A stretch of 64,000 nt of DNA from Schistocerca nitens (Eukaryota; Arthropoda; Insecta; Orthoptera; Acrididae). The position numbers and the translations under genes were made by a program. How positions within the stretch are numbered: the stretch's first letter is position 1; every line of letters begins with the position of its first letter. A model generated the notes under the pieces. The model was not told the origin of the DNA. It saw nothing but the letters and a program-made list of their open reading frames with translations, and did not search any database. This document shows positions 33,881-44,908 of the stretch, piece by piece. The stretch covers positions 353,753,234 through 353,817,233 of the forward strand of contig NC_064622.1 of assembly GCF_023898315.1 (NCBI RefSeq), read 5' to 3'.

Positions 33881-35206
33881 TACGAGGGACATTCCAAAAG
33901 AAATGCACACTATTTTTTTTAAATCCATCTTTTATTTTACATGTTTGAAAGTTTTACAGTGTATAGATACATCCTTTAGGAACAATATTTTCATTTCTCC
34001 ACATAATTTCCATCCCTCTCAACTGCCTTACACCATCTTGGAACCAGAGCCTGTATACCAGCACGGTAAAATTCTGGACCAACCTGTTGGAGCGTGCACA
34101 AGGGAGTCGTCATCTTCAAACCTTGTTGCACGAAGAGAGTCTTTCAGTTTCCCAAAGAGATGATAGTCACATGGAGCCAGGTCAGGACTGTAAGGCATGT
34201 GTTTCAGTGTTGTCCATCCGAGTTTTGTGATCGTTTCCATGGTTTTTTGACTGACATGTTGCAGTGCATTGCCGTGCAACAGCAAAACACCCTGCTCTTG
34301 CTGATGTGGTCGAACACGACTCAATCGAGTTTGAAGTTTCTTCTGTGTCGCCACGTATGCATCAGAATTTATGGTGGTTCCACTTGGCGTTATGTCCACA
34401 AGCAAGAGTCCTTCGGAATCGAAAAACACCGTAGTCATAACTTTTCCAGCAGAAGGTGTGGTTTTGAATTTTTTTTCTTGGGTGAATTTGCATGGTGCCA
34501 CTCCATTGATTGCCTCTTCGTCCCTGGTGAAAAATGATGGAGCCATTTTTCATCATCTGTCACAATTCTTCCAAGAAATTCATCTCCACCATTCTCGTAC
34601 TGTTCCAAAAGTTCTCTGCATACCGTTTTTCTTGTTTCTTTGTGAGCCACTGTCAACATCCTGGGAACCCTCCTGGCACAAACCTTTTTTAACGCCAACG
34701 CTTTCAGTATTCTGCAAACACTTCCTTCCCCTATCCCAACGTAGCGTGACAATTCGTTCACTGTGATGCGTCTGTCAGCAGTCACCAATTCGTTAACTCT
34801 CTGCACATTATCTGGAGTATGTGCAGTACGAGGCCTGCCGCTGCGAGGACAATCATCAATATTGCCGTGCCCGCTTTCATCACGGAACCTGCTTGCCCAC
34901 CGACTAACTGTACTACGATCGACATCAGCATATCGATACACCTTTTTCAACCTCTTGTGGATGTTTCCCACTGTCTCGTTTTTACAGCACAGGAATTCTA
35001 TGACAGCACGTTGCTTGTGACGAACGTCAAGTGTAGCAGCCATCTTGAAGACATGCTGTGACGGCGCCACTCACGGGAACAGGTTGAACTAAGTTTGAAA
35101 ACAAGCGGGAAGGATGTATCTACACACTGTAAAACTTTCACACATGCAGAATGAAAACTGTATTTTTACAAAAATAGTGATCATTTATTTTGGAGTGACC
35201 CTCGTA
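33881..35206 (-). mobile_element. Near-full-length mariner, minus
   Basis: Ends CGAGGGACATTCCAAAAGAA (33883) and the complement of CGAGGGTCACTCCAAAATAA (ending 35204) are imperfect inverted repeats flanked by TA. The element is 1322 bp, the expected mariner length, inserted in the 3' half of the 32934-35368 element. Its transposase has frameshifts. Confidence 0.94.
34028..35043 (-). pseudogene. Mariner transposase with frameshifts and a lost catalytic Asp
   Basis: The chosen start gives MAATLDVRHKQRAVIEFLCC, since the ten upstream residues do not fit the family. HTH, RSGRPRTAHT and IVTDDEKWLHHFSPGTKRQ (first Asp-Glu) follow. A frameshift at an A-run near 34470 moves to the frame with TPSAGKVMTTVFFDSEG. 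The block LLLHGNALQHV has Gly where the second catalytic Asp (HDN) belongs. MPYSPDLAPCDYHLFGKLK keeps the third Asp. A second frameshift near 34090 removes the usual C-terminus. Inactive for two independent reasons. Confidence 0.92.
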
Positions 35207-35377
35207 TCATTGATGATATTCGCAGTAAACTAATGTAAATAAAAAGAGTACTCAGCAATGTGATTTTATTCCTTAAGCTGGCTTCTCCAGCCGCAGGTTC
35301 TCTACCTCATATTGTTCAGTGGACCATCCTGTATGCCAAATTTTTGCACGCTCTTACGGAAACACCCTACTTAGAGA

Positions 35378-35650
35378 TGCATCAGTTAGAATATGGAACT
35401 CTGGCAGACTAAAATGGGCGGGCCACATAGCACGCATAAGTGATATACGAGTAGCTAAAAGGATATCAGATCTAAGAAGACGGGCTCAAACGAGAACCAA
35501 AATATGGGGTCGCCGAGGACCTGCAGAATGTGAACAGCGGGGAATTGAAAGCACGAGAGTTGGATCGTTATAACTGGCGGAGAACTGTTGAAGAAGCCAG
35601 GGTTCAAACTGAACTGTAGAACCACAGAAGAAAGAGCTTATAAATAGACT
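35378..35650 (+). mobile_element. LINE ORF C-terminal fragment
   Basis: Plus-strand frame RIWNSGRLKWAGHIARISDI, RVAKRISDLRRR resembles the post-RT tail of LINEs (LKWAGHVARM type). RYNWRRTVEEARVQTEL follows in a shifted frame before the end. Neither a tail repeat nor the RT core is present. Confidence 0.65.
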
Positions 35651-35699
35651 GCTGAAATTATCATCAGCCAGAGCGCCTTGTGTATCTTCTCTCGTGATG

Positions 35700-36290
35700 T
35701 GGTGTAATCCAGTTTCGTACTGCATCACAGTTGCGAGAGTGCAGTCTCGTGTCAGAGAAATGCAAGTCCTCACAGTTGCGCAGCGCAGCAGTGGCGCGAA
35801 TTTCCCGCGCGTAGCTGGGAACCGGAGAGAAAGTTGGGGCGGCAGCCGTACCGGCGCCTATACAGCGGCGCACTGCAGGCGGCGGTGGAAGAAAGGGGCA
35901 GTGATGCGGCGAGCCAGCGCAGTTGCGAGGTCATTAACCCCAATTTCTGTTCTGCTTCCCGAAGCGCGTGCGAATGAGGATCCGCCGGCTGCTTCGGGAG
36001 CCCGCAAACTTTTTGTTCTGCTCTCCTCGTTACGACGGCGACACAGATACGTGCGAGATAGCGGCCGACTCCTCGCGCTGCACTGCGGGCCGGGTTATGA
36101 CAGCGGAAACAGGTACACAGCTTTCCACACTCATTGTCCGCCGCCCTGTGGAAATCGCGAGAGTTGCAAATTCGTTTCCTGCCTCCCCGACACATCATTC
36201 TGCTCATCTATCTCTCGTTTCTTCATCCTACGTTTTTTACAGCACTTCGTCCTGGGAAATGTCGAGAGATGAGTACCCAGAACAAATACA
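35700..36290. promoter_or_regulatory. GC/CpG-rich segment, possible promoter or exon
   Basis: GC- and CpG-rich from about 35770 to 36170 against an AT-rich background, with overlapping frames of 192 codons on plus and 145 on minus, as expected by chance in GC-rich DNA. AACAG|GTACAC near 36112 could be a splice donor. No domain, start context or promoter element is decisive. Confidence 0.28.
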
Positions 36291-36613
36291 CCGAGACATT
36301 CACTGAGGTGACAAAAGTCATGGGATACCTCCTAATATCGTGCTGGACATATTCCTGCTCGGCGTAGTGCAGCAACTCAACGTGGCATGGACTCAGATAA
36401 TCGTTGGAAGTCCCTCCACAAATACTGAGCCATGCTGCCCCTACAGCCGTCCATAATTGCGAAACTGTTGCCAGTGTTTGTGCACGAACTGAACTCTCGA
36501 TTACGTCCCATAAATATTCGATGGGATTTTCGTCAGGCCATCTCGTTCGCTCGAATTGTTCACAGCATTTTTCAAACCAATCGCTAGCAATTGTGGCCAG
36601 GTGACATCATCAT

Positions 36614-38022
36614 CTACACTACTAGCCATTACATTGCTACACCAAGAAGAAATGCAGATGATAAACGGGTATTCATTGGACAAATATATTATACTCGAAA
36701 TGACATGTGATTACATTTTCACGCAATTTGGGTGCATAGATCCTGAGAAACCAGTATCCAGAACAACCACCTCTGGCAGTAATAATGGCCTTGATACGCC
36801 TGGGAATTGAGTCAAACAGAGCTTGGATGACGTGTACAGGTACAGCTGCCCATGCAGCTTCAACACGATACCACAGTCCATCAAGAGTAGTGACTGGCGT
36901 ATTGTGACGAGCCAGTTGCTCGGCCACCACTGACCAGACGTTTTCAGTTGGTGAGAGATCTGGAGAATGTGCTGACCAGGGCAGCAGTCGAACATTTTCT
37001 GTATCCAGAAAGGCCCGTACAGGACCTGCAACATGCGGTCGTGCATTATCCTGCTGAAGTGTAGGGTTTCGCAGGGATCGAATGAAGGGTAGAGCCACGG
37101 GTCGTAACACATCTTAAATGTAACGTCCACTGTTCAAAGTGCCGTCAATGCGAACAAGAGGTGACCGAGACGTGTAACCAATGGCACCCCATACCATCAC
37201 GCCGGGTGATACGGCAGTATGGCGTTGACGAATACACGCTTCCAATGTGCGTTCACAGCGATGTCGCCGAACGGGGATGCGACCATCATGATGCTGTAAA
37301 CAGAACCTGGATTCATCCGAAGAAATGACGTTTTGCCATTCGTGCACCCAGGTTCGTCGTTGAGTACACCATCGCAAGCGCTCTTGCCTGTGATGCAGCT
37401 TCAAGGGTAACCGCAGCCATGGTCTCCGAGCTGATAGTCCATGTTGCTGCAAACGTCGTCGAACTGTTCGTGCAGATGGTTGTTGTCTTGCAAACGTCCC
37501 TATCTGTTGACTCAGGGATAGAGACGTGTCTGCACGGTCCGTTACAGTCATGCGGATAAGATGCCTGTCATCTCGACTGCTAGTGATACGAGACCGTTGC
37601 GATCCAGCACGGCGTTCCGTTTTACCCTCCTGAACTCACCGATTCCGTATTCTGCTATCAGTCATTGGATCTCGACCAACGCGATCAGCAATGTCGCGAT
37701 ACGATAAACAGCAATCGCGATAGGCTACAATCGACCTTTATCAAAGTCGGAAACGTGATGGTACGCATTTCTCCTCCTTACAAGAGCAATCTCAACAACG
37801 TTTCACCAGGCAACGCCGGTCAACTGCTGTTTGTGTATGAGAAATCGATTGGAAACTTTCCTCATGTCAGCACGTTGTAGGTGTCGCCACCGCGCCAACC
37901 GTGTGTGAATGCTCTGAAAAGCTAATCATTTGCATATCACAGCATCTTCTTCCTGTCGGTTAAATTTCACGTCTGTAGCACGTCATCTTCGTAGTATAGT
38001 AATTTTAATGGCCAGTAGTGTA
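36614..38022 (-). mobile_element. Tc1 family A, near full length, nested in Tc1 family H
   Basis: TIRs CACTACTAGCCATTACATTG (36616) and the complement ending CCAGTAGTG at 38020, flanked by TA. At 1405 bp it retains the region deleted in the 13671-14827 copy. It lies inside Tc1 family H, so it is the younger of the two. Confidence 0.95.
36673..37551 (-). pseudogene. Tc1 family A transposase with internal stops
   Basis: One frame runs through both open stretches, separated only by a TAA at 37116-37114. It has WQNVISSDESRFCLQHHDGR (first Asp), LRNPTLQQDNARPHVAGPVR (second Asp) and LPWSAHSPDLSPTENVWSVV (third acidic residue as Glu), ending in RIYAPKLRENV. Upstream in the HTH part a TGA replaces a Trp codon (about 37640) and another Trp is Arg. 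The catalytic triad is intact, so decay is by a few point mutations. Confidence 0.9.
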
Positions 38023-39080
38023 TAAAAATTCCATCGTGCTTTGGTAACAAATTGGCTCGAAGGACCAGAAGATAACAATTTCCTGTCAATTATAGGTTCA
38101 ACTGGACCAGAGGTCCCAGTCCATTCCACATAAACATAGTCCACACCATTATGGACCCACCACCACGTTGCACAGTGCCTTATTGACAACTTGGGTCCAT
38201 GGCTTCGTGTGGTCTGATCCCCACTCGAACCCTACCATTAGCTCTTACTGACTGACATCGGGACTCATCTCACCAGCCACGATTTTCTAGTCGTCTAGGG
38301 TACAACCGATATGGTCACGAGCCCAGGAGAGTTTGCAGGCGATGTCGTACTGTTAGCAAAGGCATTCGCGTCGGTCGTCTGTTGCCATAGCTCATTAACG
38401 CCCAAGTGCACCGCTCTTTCCTAACGGATACGCTCATCGTACGTCCCACATTGATTTTTGCAGTTACTTCACGGATCGTCGCTCGTCTATTAGCATTGAC
38501 AACTCTACGCAAACGCCGCTGCTCTCTGCCGTTAAGTGAAGGCCGTCGGCCAGTGCATCGTCCTTGGTGAGAGGTAATACCTCGGATTTCCAAATATGAG
38601 TTCCCTAATGATTTCCGAAATTTAATGTCTGATGCACCTGGCTCCAACCACAATTCCTCGTTCAGAGCCTGTTAATTCCCGTCGTGCGGCCATAATCACG
38701 TCGGAGACCTTACCACACGAGTCGCCTGAGTATAAATGACAGCTCCGCCAATGCACTGCCCTTTTATACCTTGTATATGCGATATACCACCATCTGTATA
38801 TGCGCGTATCGCTGTCCCACAACATGTCGGAGGATACTTCGCTTATATCATTGTTTTGCACAGGAGCATAACCTGCAATAAGATTATCTTCTTTCTGGCG
38901 CACTGTTCTGAAACTTTCTGATAGACAAACTGTGAATCTGACCAGGATTGTAACCAGAAATTTTGCCTTTCTTCGGCGAGTGCTAGTAGAGTAAGGTGTG
39001 CAGGAGAGCTCTGCGAAGATAGGGAGGTAGGGGGGAGCTTCTCGAAAAACTGAATGTGGATGAGCGGGTTATGGATCATG

Positions 39081-39320
39081 TTGTTGTTGTTGTTGTTGTT
39101 GTTGTGGTCTTCAGTCCAGATACTGTTTTGCTGCAGCTCTCCATGCCATTCTATCCTGCGCACTCCCAGTACCTACTGCAACCTACATCCTTCTGAATCT
39201 GTTTAGTGTATTCATCTCTTGGTCTCCCTCTGCGATTTTTACCCTGCACGCTGCCCTCCAATACTAAATTGATGATCCCTTGATGCCTCAGAATATGCCC
39301 TACCAACCGATCCCTTCTTC
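39081..39320 (-). mobile_element. LINE family 2, 3' end
   Basis: The 3' tail is a (GTT)n run on the plus strand (39081-39102), i.e. (AAC)n on the element strand. Next to it the minus strand encodes the ORF end: NRRGRPRDEYTKQIQKDVGC then SRYWE. It is 5'-truncated after about 240 bp. Another copy is at 44926-46036. Confidence 0.82.
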
Positions 39321-39329
39321 TAGGGTTAA

Positions 39330-40012
39330 TTCAGATGCAGAAAATACTGAAACTGCTTTCGTCCTCAGAAATCTCAACCGCTTGTCGGACTTTCCTTTTA
39401 AAGAGTCTTCGGCTAGTACCAGTAAGTTGTAGAAATCTACATCCCAGTCACAGTTCTCCTGATGTTCTGTTGGTGCAAGTTATACACATTGTTTTAAACT
39501 CGTTTGGCGTTCCTGCTCTTTCTTTCACTGCCCTTCCAGTTTCGCCTATGTTCTCTTTGCCACAGCCAAGCGTCACTTCATACGCAATTCATAAGGTGCG
39601 CCCGTTTTGCATCGTAACAAGCCTTATTGAGTTTTGACTGAAAAATGTGGTCTTTATGTTAACTCTCCGAAAAATTTTTCTTGCACGATCACTAGCCGTA
39701 GTAATGAACGGTAGCCATACGGAGTGAGTGGGCGGTTCCTAGTGCTCCTTATTCCCATAATTAATTCTACTTAGTTTAAAGGCTCCAACCATGAGCAAAC
39801 AGTCATAGACCTTGGCCTTCAGTGTCTCCTTTAAGACATTCAGCACCGATGCCAAACCGTTATTGTCACGGACACGGAACGCACGTGAAAACACAGGGTT
39901 GAGCACTGCTTGCTTCTGGACTGGGTGTTGGTGTACAGTGGCGTCTAAACACCTGTTTGCGTTTGTAGGCTCCCTATATACCAATGGTAGCCAACACTCC
40001 AAATATCATTAA
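39330..40012 (-). mobile_element. Penelope-like element fragment (RT end and GIY-YIG remnant)
   Basis: The minus-strand frame 40002-39739 reads WLPLVYREPTNANRCLDATV, HQHPVQKQAVLNPVFSRAF, RVRDNNGLASVLNVLKETL. This matches the C-terminal side of PLE reverse transcriptases (VYRKPTHTxRYLxxxSxHHP type). Farther along, about 39600-39380 and after a frameshift, come LGCGKENIGETGRAVKERAG (decayed GIY-YIG block, normally YIGETGR) and KVRQAVEISEDESSF (the REAIEI block). The order RT then GIY-YIG is that of PLEs. It is a fragment without terminal repeats. Confidence 0.78.
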
Positions 40013-40015
40013 GCC

Positions 40016-40125
40016 TGAGTACAATCAGATATTAACTAGTACCCCCACCCCACCTCCCTCACGCCACCATCACCGGCATTACCCCGAGTGCAATCAGACA
40101 TTAGCTAGTAACCCTCCTCTATCAT
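40016..40125. repeat. Short diverged tandem duplication
   Basis: Two units about 70 bp apart: GAGTACAATCAGATATTAAC at 40017 and GAGTGCAATCAGACATTAGC at 40088, each followed by TAGTA and a C-rich stretch. Confidence 0.6.
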
Positions 40126-40142
40126 CAGGATTAGCACGTAAC

Positions 40143-41446
40143 TACGAGGGTCGTTCAATAAGTAATGCCCCACATTTTTTTAAAAAGCCATTAATATACA
40201 TAGACAAACGTCCTTGTTGGTGTTTCATATCAGGTGTTTGTTCCGCGCGCCGGCGAAGTTTCGAACCGTTCTGGCAGATGGCAGAGCCGTAGTACAGCGT
40301 CAAAATGACGTCTACATACGACTCACGTTACAAGCAGCGTGCTCTTATTGAACTGTTGTGTGCAGAAGAAGAAACCGTGGTGAACATCTATAAACATTTT
40401 TGTGCAGTGTGTGGCGATGAAGCAGTTGATAGGAGTAGAGTTGGGCGATGCGTAAAGAAAGTTACAGCCTCAAGAAATGCAGAAACAGAGCTCTATGATC
40501 AGCCACGCTCGGGACGTCCTGTCGCAGCCACTGCTCCAGACATGCTGAATCGTCATCATTCGTGCCGACCGGCGCACCACAACGCGTCAATTAGCTCTAC
40601 AGTTGTCGGTCAGCATTGGCAGTGCGTCTGCAATGATCGAGACTCTCGGATATTCAAAGAGATGCTCACGATTGGTTCCACAAATACTCACAGCGGACCA
40701 CAAGATTCAAAGAAAGACCATTTCATCTGAATTGTTCGAGCGTTTTGAGACCGACGGAGAGGCCTTTCTGTCACGGATCGTTACGTAGAACGAAAGTTGG
40801 GTGCACCACTTTGCGCCGGAAGCAAAAAAACAGTCAACGGAGTGGCATCATCCTCATTCACCACAAAAGAAGAAATTCAAGGCAACCCCTCTGCCGGAAA
40901 AGTCGTGGTGACAATCTCCTGGGATTGTAATGATGTCATTCTCGTGGATGTGATGCCAAGAGGGTCACCCATCAACACAAAGGCACACGTTAAGGCTCTG
41001 TGTTCGATCGGATAAGAATCCAGTAGAAATCTTGCTCCAACACGATAATGCACGCCCACACACAAGTCTGATAACCCGGGAACACATCGCCAAATTTTGT
41101 TGGACATCACTGCCTCATCCACCTTACAGTCCAGACCCGGCGTCCTCGGACTTCCATCTCTTTGGGTTGCTTAAAGCTTCTGTACGGGGGACACCCTTTG
41201 AAGATGACGAGAGTGTCAGTCATGTAGTGAAAACGTGGCTTCGCCTACAGGAAAGATCTTTTACCAGCAGGGAACACATTCTCTTTCATAACGTTGGCAT
41301 ACGGCCATAGAAAATGATGGAGACTATGTAGAAAAATAGGACACGGCCAAGACATGTTGATGTATATTGTCACCAAGTTCTGACTCTTAACAATAAATAT
41401 GATCTGAGAAAAAATGTGGGGCATTACTCATTGAACGACCATCGTA
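40143..41446 (+). mobile_element. Full-length mariner with decayed ORF
   Basis: TIRs CGAGGGTCGTTCAATAAGTA (40145) and the complement of CGATGGTCGTTCAATGAGTA (ending 41444), continuing through GCCCCACATTTTTT, flanked by TA. Length 1300 bp. Confidence 0.94.
40305..41310 (+). pseudogene. Mariner transposase, several frameshifts
   Basis: Starts MTSTYDSRYKQRALIELLCA; HTH and SGRPVAATAP in the first frame. After a frameshift near 40560: QLSVSIGSASAMIETLGYSK and FLSRIVT, then a stop followed by NESWVHHFAPE, so the first catalytic Asp (GDESW) has become stop plus Asn. Another shift leads to AGKVVVTISWDCNDVILVDV. The last frame has LLQHDNARPHTSL (second Asp) and HPPYSPDPASSDFHLFGLLK (third Asp). Inactive. 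Confidence 0.9.
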
Positions 41447-42038
41447 GAATGAAAAACGGATTTTCTTTGAACATCTCATTTTTAAAATGACGAACGATAA
41501 ATGATATTTATTTTTTGTGCGTGTTTTATTAACTGTCGAAGTAATGAATCAATGAGACAACTGGTACAGCTTATTTCTAACAACATTTTTATAGAATTAT
41601 GAAGCAATCGTAAGTGCAACCTAGAACTCCTTCTCAGAAAATAAAGCGAACTCTCCTTATTTAGGACAGAGGCTAGTTACAAAAGATGCTGCCTCTGCAT
41701 CACTTCTCTCCTTGGTGAAACTAACTCCACCCACACCCTGCACCTCCACTTAAAATCAAGCGAGTCAAAATGTGTGCACTATACCTGGTATGTCAAGCAC
41801 TTTATTGTTGAACTCCATACTGCTGAATTTGCGGCAATTAGAAAATTTCAGGTGCCAACACTATCACCACTGCCACTAATAGTAACAACAACAGCAACAA
41901 CAGTAATAATTTGTGGGCCCGAAAGCACTTTAGTAGCTATGACATAGTTGCTATTGCGGTGTGCTGTTCATTATTTCCTTTATTTGTTCCGAAGGGGATA
42001 ATGAAGAAATTTTTGGTCTATTTGAGCATATGTGACGG
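41447..42038. other. Unassigned
   Basis: AT-rich with an imperfect AAC/CAA stretch near 41880-41910. Nothing recognised. Confidence 0.4.
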
Positions 42039-42039
42039 A

Positions 42040-42485
42040 AACAGTGGTTGGACAAACACATGAAAATACTGCGCGAAATGCATGATTGAACATAAATGCA
42101 GACGCTAGCCAAGACTGCAGTTTTCGTTGTTGTGTTTCAGTACGTGCGGCCGGCCGGGGTGGCTGAGCGGTTCTAGGCTCTACAGTCTGGAACCGTGCGA
42201 CCGCTACGGTCGCAGGTTCGAATCCTGCCTCGGGCATGGATGTGTGTGATGTCCTTAGGTTAGTTAGGTTTAAGTAGTTCTAAGTTCTAGAGGACTGATG
42301 ACCTCAGATGTTAAGTCCCATAGTGCTCAGAGCCATTTGAACTTTTTTTTTTTATAGTAAGAGTTGCATGTGCGCGATATCCTCAATACGTTGCAAGTAT
42401 CTGTCGTGAGAAGAAGTGTTCTGTGTAGTTGTGAGTGCATTGTGTCGGAGCTAAGTGAATTCGAACGTGGTAAAGTTTTGCAGAA
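42040..42485 (+). mobile_element. Tc1 family E, 5' fragment with SINE
   Basis: Begins CAGTGGTTGGACAAACACAT, then ATAAATGCAGACGCTAGCCA and, beyond a SINE, CCTCAATACGTTGCAAGT and GCTAAGTGAATTCGAACG. It matches the left part of the copy at 27534. The transposase is absent after about 42485. Confidence 0.78.
42147..42341 (+). mobile_element. SINE family a in Tc1 family E
   Basis: Near-consensus copy: GGCCGGGGTGGCTGAGCGGT head, GGTTCGAATCC B box, tail AGAGCCATTTGAAC then T-rich. The target duplication is poorly defined (GTACGTGCG against GCATGTGCG). Confidence 0.92.
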
Positions 42486-42887
42486 GACGCCACTAGAACA
42501 GAGCGAGCTGGGTTTCACTGAGTCGTTTTTGGAACCAATGTTTGTTCCTATAGAGAAGATTTTCTGGCTCCAGAAATGTCTTAATAGGCGAGCATGAAAC
42601 ACGTTCCAATATCTACAACTGACAGCCGTCAGGGAGATGGACCTATTGCTCTATGCGCGTGTTCAACGATCGTTCTTGAAAACGAAAATGACCTGAGCTT
42701 TTTACCAATCATTACGAACACTTCGCTCCTTCAGTGGCCTTCGATACACCGCTGTCAGAAGAGGGCAAGTTCTTTCGCATACTATAGTTTAATGAAGCAA
42801 TTGTATATTTTTCTTTCAGCTCTAAGAAACGAGCCTATTACCACTGTGCGCTAAAAAACCTACTTTAGAAATGCAACGGAATAATTA

Positions 42888-43518
42888 GGGTGTCTCAAAA
42901 TGTACACTACCACTTCACTGTCATGTAACTCGAGTTGTAATTAACTTGCAGAAAATACGTGAAGTTTGATGCACCGCTTCAAAATGTTTTATGTAAGGTA
43001 ATGAATAAATGTTTTGGCTCTCCACCTGACAAGAGCAACACGGCTGAAAAAAGTCTTTCATTGTTGTTGCAGGGGGCAAGGAGCACCATAGATGAATTTA
43101 AGAATGGTGTGTTGTGTTTTTTTTTTTTTTTTTATTGAAGCAAAGTCAGAGGGCCAAGTTCAGATAAATTTCAGAATGCGATATGGAAAATCACCACCCT
43201 CTCGGGCATCCACAAGAAAACTGCACAGTACTTTCATGAGAACAGGGAGTGTGCTTATGAAGCATAACGAAAGCAGGCCAAGGAGAAGCGACGAAGACAG
43301 AAAGAACTCGTACGACAGTTCACTGGGTACTGCGAAAGCGTCTTTATCGACTGCATACCGCACGTGCCACATGGCGAGCGCATGTAGAACTTGATGAAAG
43401 AACCAGAAATAAACTGAGCTCGTGCATCAGTCAATCTTCACTTTTTTCTCTAAGTTAATTAACAGACGAGTAATGTGACACTGAAGTTGTAGCGTACCTT
43501 TCGAGACACCTTGTATAA
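42888..43518 (+). mobile_element. Internally deleted Tc1/mariner-superfamily element with FIETKS-type HTH
   Basis: Inverted ends pair over about 75 bp: AGGGTGTCTCAAAATGTACA with TACCTTTCGAGACACCTTGT, and inner TAATTAACTT on both sides. The frame from about 43110 reads FIEAKSEGQVQINFRMRYGK, then PSRASTRKLHSTFMRTGSVL and TVHWVLRKRLYRLHTA, an IS630-type HTH domain. It then jumps straight to RATWRAHVELDERTRN at the C-terminus. The catalytic domain is missing, so it is non-autonomous. Confidence 0.8.
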
Positions 43519-44540
43519 TGAATAAATACACGTAATACCATTCCAACTAAACATTTGAATACCTCTGTCTGCATACTCTTCTTTCCTTGGTTCACTTGTC
43601 AATGACACCAGTTCCACACAGTTCCGCATTCTTCCGGAAGTACCAGCTACACGTACCTGCAGTTCAAGTGGGACGCAGTTGTTAGTGATAAGGAGGCCAC
43701 GTCATCACAGACAGAAAAAAAGTCCGGGGTGGTGGATGAATAGCACAGAAGGGAAAGGACAAGTAGAAACTCACAGCAGCTGTTTCCGTCACTGACGCAC
43801 TAACACTGTTTGAACTTGCTGGTGGCCAAATGGTCTGAAAGTAACTGTCGATGACTGCCATGCGTGCTTTTCACGCCAACCATGCAACAAAATAGAATCG
43901 CGGGAAGCCCAGCGTTTTCAACAATAACTATTTACTGTATCAATGGAGAGTTTTATTCACATTTTCTTTTGTTCCGCCGTTTTCTAGACGAAGGAAACGA
44001 AAACGCTCGATTTGCTAATGAACTGTTTTCCTGACCCTTTGTCGTAGAAATTAAAAGATTCCGGGTTGAATCCTCAATCTGGACGAGGATGTTTCTTACC
44101 ACTTTCAATGTCTTTCGCCTCTGGTAATGATTTGAACATGTGAAAGATACGAAGATGGACAGCGATTAGGAATCCACGTTAAAATGTTCGTGCAAATCAG
44201 ATCACAGGTCTGAAGAAAGCATCGATAAATCAACTCTGCAGTCCAGATTTGCCGAAACTGATCGTTCACACTTCGGAGAGAAATCATTAGAAATGAAAGG
44301 AACGTTCATTGTGACTTAAGAACGCGCGATAGAAGTATTACCGGTCACGATCAATTAAGCTGTAAAAACTCATTAAACAGCGTTTCATTTTACACGTCCC
44401 ACGTCATAACGTTTATCGTGAATGTGAACAATGTAACACGAAACTAACTAATCAACTAACGTTTCTAACTGTCTATGGCTACTCGCATGATTGCCAGCTG
44501 ATCTTCCACATAAATAAATGTAATCTAATGAGGCACACAC
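43519..44540. other. Unassigned
   Basis: No coding signature. CCGGGTTGAATCC near 44060 resembles a B box but has no matching A box. Confidence 0.4.
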
Positions 44541-44544
44541 GTCA

Positions 44545-44740
44545 GAGAGCTCGCAATATCTGTCTGGAGCGATTTAGCGTGGAACGGCCAGATAAATCTG
44601 GACATGGGGATGGGTGATGCGGTGCTGAGATTTATCGAAGGATTCCTAAAGAAATGTGGTTCACCCACGAAGCGGTCGCTCAGGAAACACTCGCTCTGCC
44701 ACTTCTGGAGCGACGATCGCCGGTATAAGTCAGTTATCAA
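44545..44740 (+). mobile_element. LINE family 3, internal fragment
   Basis: Plus-strand reading WNGQINLDMGMGDAVLRF then IEGFLKKCGSPTKRS resembles the post-RT segment of the LINE (WNDHINL...RLRFIGRILRKC type). Short and decayed. Confidence 0.5.
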
Positions 44741-44765
44741 GATGGATTAATGTGAGGGGAAGAGA

Positions 44766-44908
44766 TCAAATGGTTCAAATGGCTCTGAGCACTATGGGAC
44801 TTAATTTCTGAGGTCATCATTCCTCTAGAACTTAGAACTACTTAAACCTAACTAACCTAAGGACATCACACACATCCGTGCCCGAGGCAGGATTCGAACC
44901 TGCAATCG
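44766..44908 (-). mobile_element. SINE family a, 5'-truncated with perfect target duplication
   Basis: Perfect 12-bp duplication GAGGGGAAGAGA at 44754-44765 and 44909-44920. The copy ends inside the B box region (TCGAACCTGCAATC), so the first part of the tRNA head was never inserted: truncation during reverse transcription. Confidence 0.94.

Larger units (their letters stand above)
32934..35368 (+). mobile_element. Long-TIR DUF4817-type element with nested SINE and mariner
   Basis: Ends pair over about 95 bp at roughly 75% identity: GTGTTTCCGTAAGAGCGTGC at 32936 with its complement ending near 35366, inner part GAAGCCAGCTTA with TAAGCTGGCTTC. The transposase is mostly gone. A C-terminal block reads WTGREDRIPWPARSPDLNPP, DYFLWGYLKS (33380-33465), carrying the third acidic residue. 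A SINE (33547-33748) and a complete mariner (33881-35206) were inserted later. Confidence 0.82.
36301..38820 (-). mobile_element. Tc1 family H with a nested Tc1 family A
   Basis: The left TIR is CACTGAGGTGACAAAAGTCA, shared with the second copy at 46965-47976. The right end stops at TATCGCTGTCCCAC without the matching terminus. The minus strand encodes HTH pieces: GRRPSLNGREQRRLRRVVNA, NRRATIREVTAKINVGRTM, and farther on a DDE region broken by the nested 36614-38022 element. Frameshifts throughout. Confidence 0.85.

Noticed and set aside
35694-36272. 192-codon plus frame as a protein gene
   Set aside because: It lies in GC-rich DNA with an equally long antisense frame, has no recognisable domain and no supporting structure.
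39984-40125. CRISPR-like repeat
   Set aside because: Only two diverged units, in a eukaryotic repeat context.
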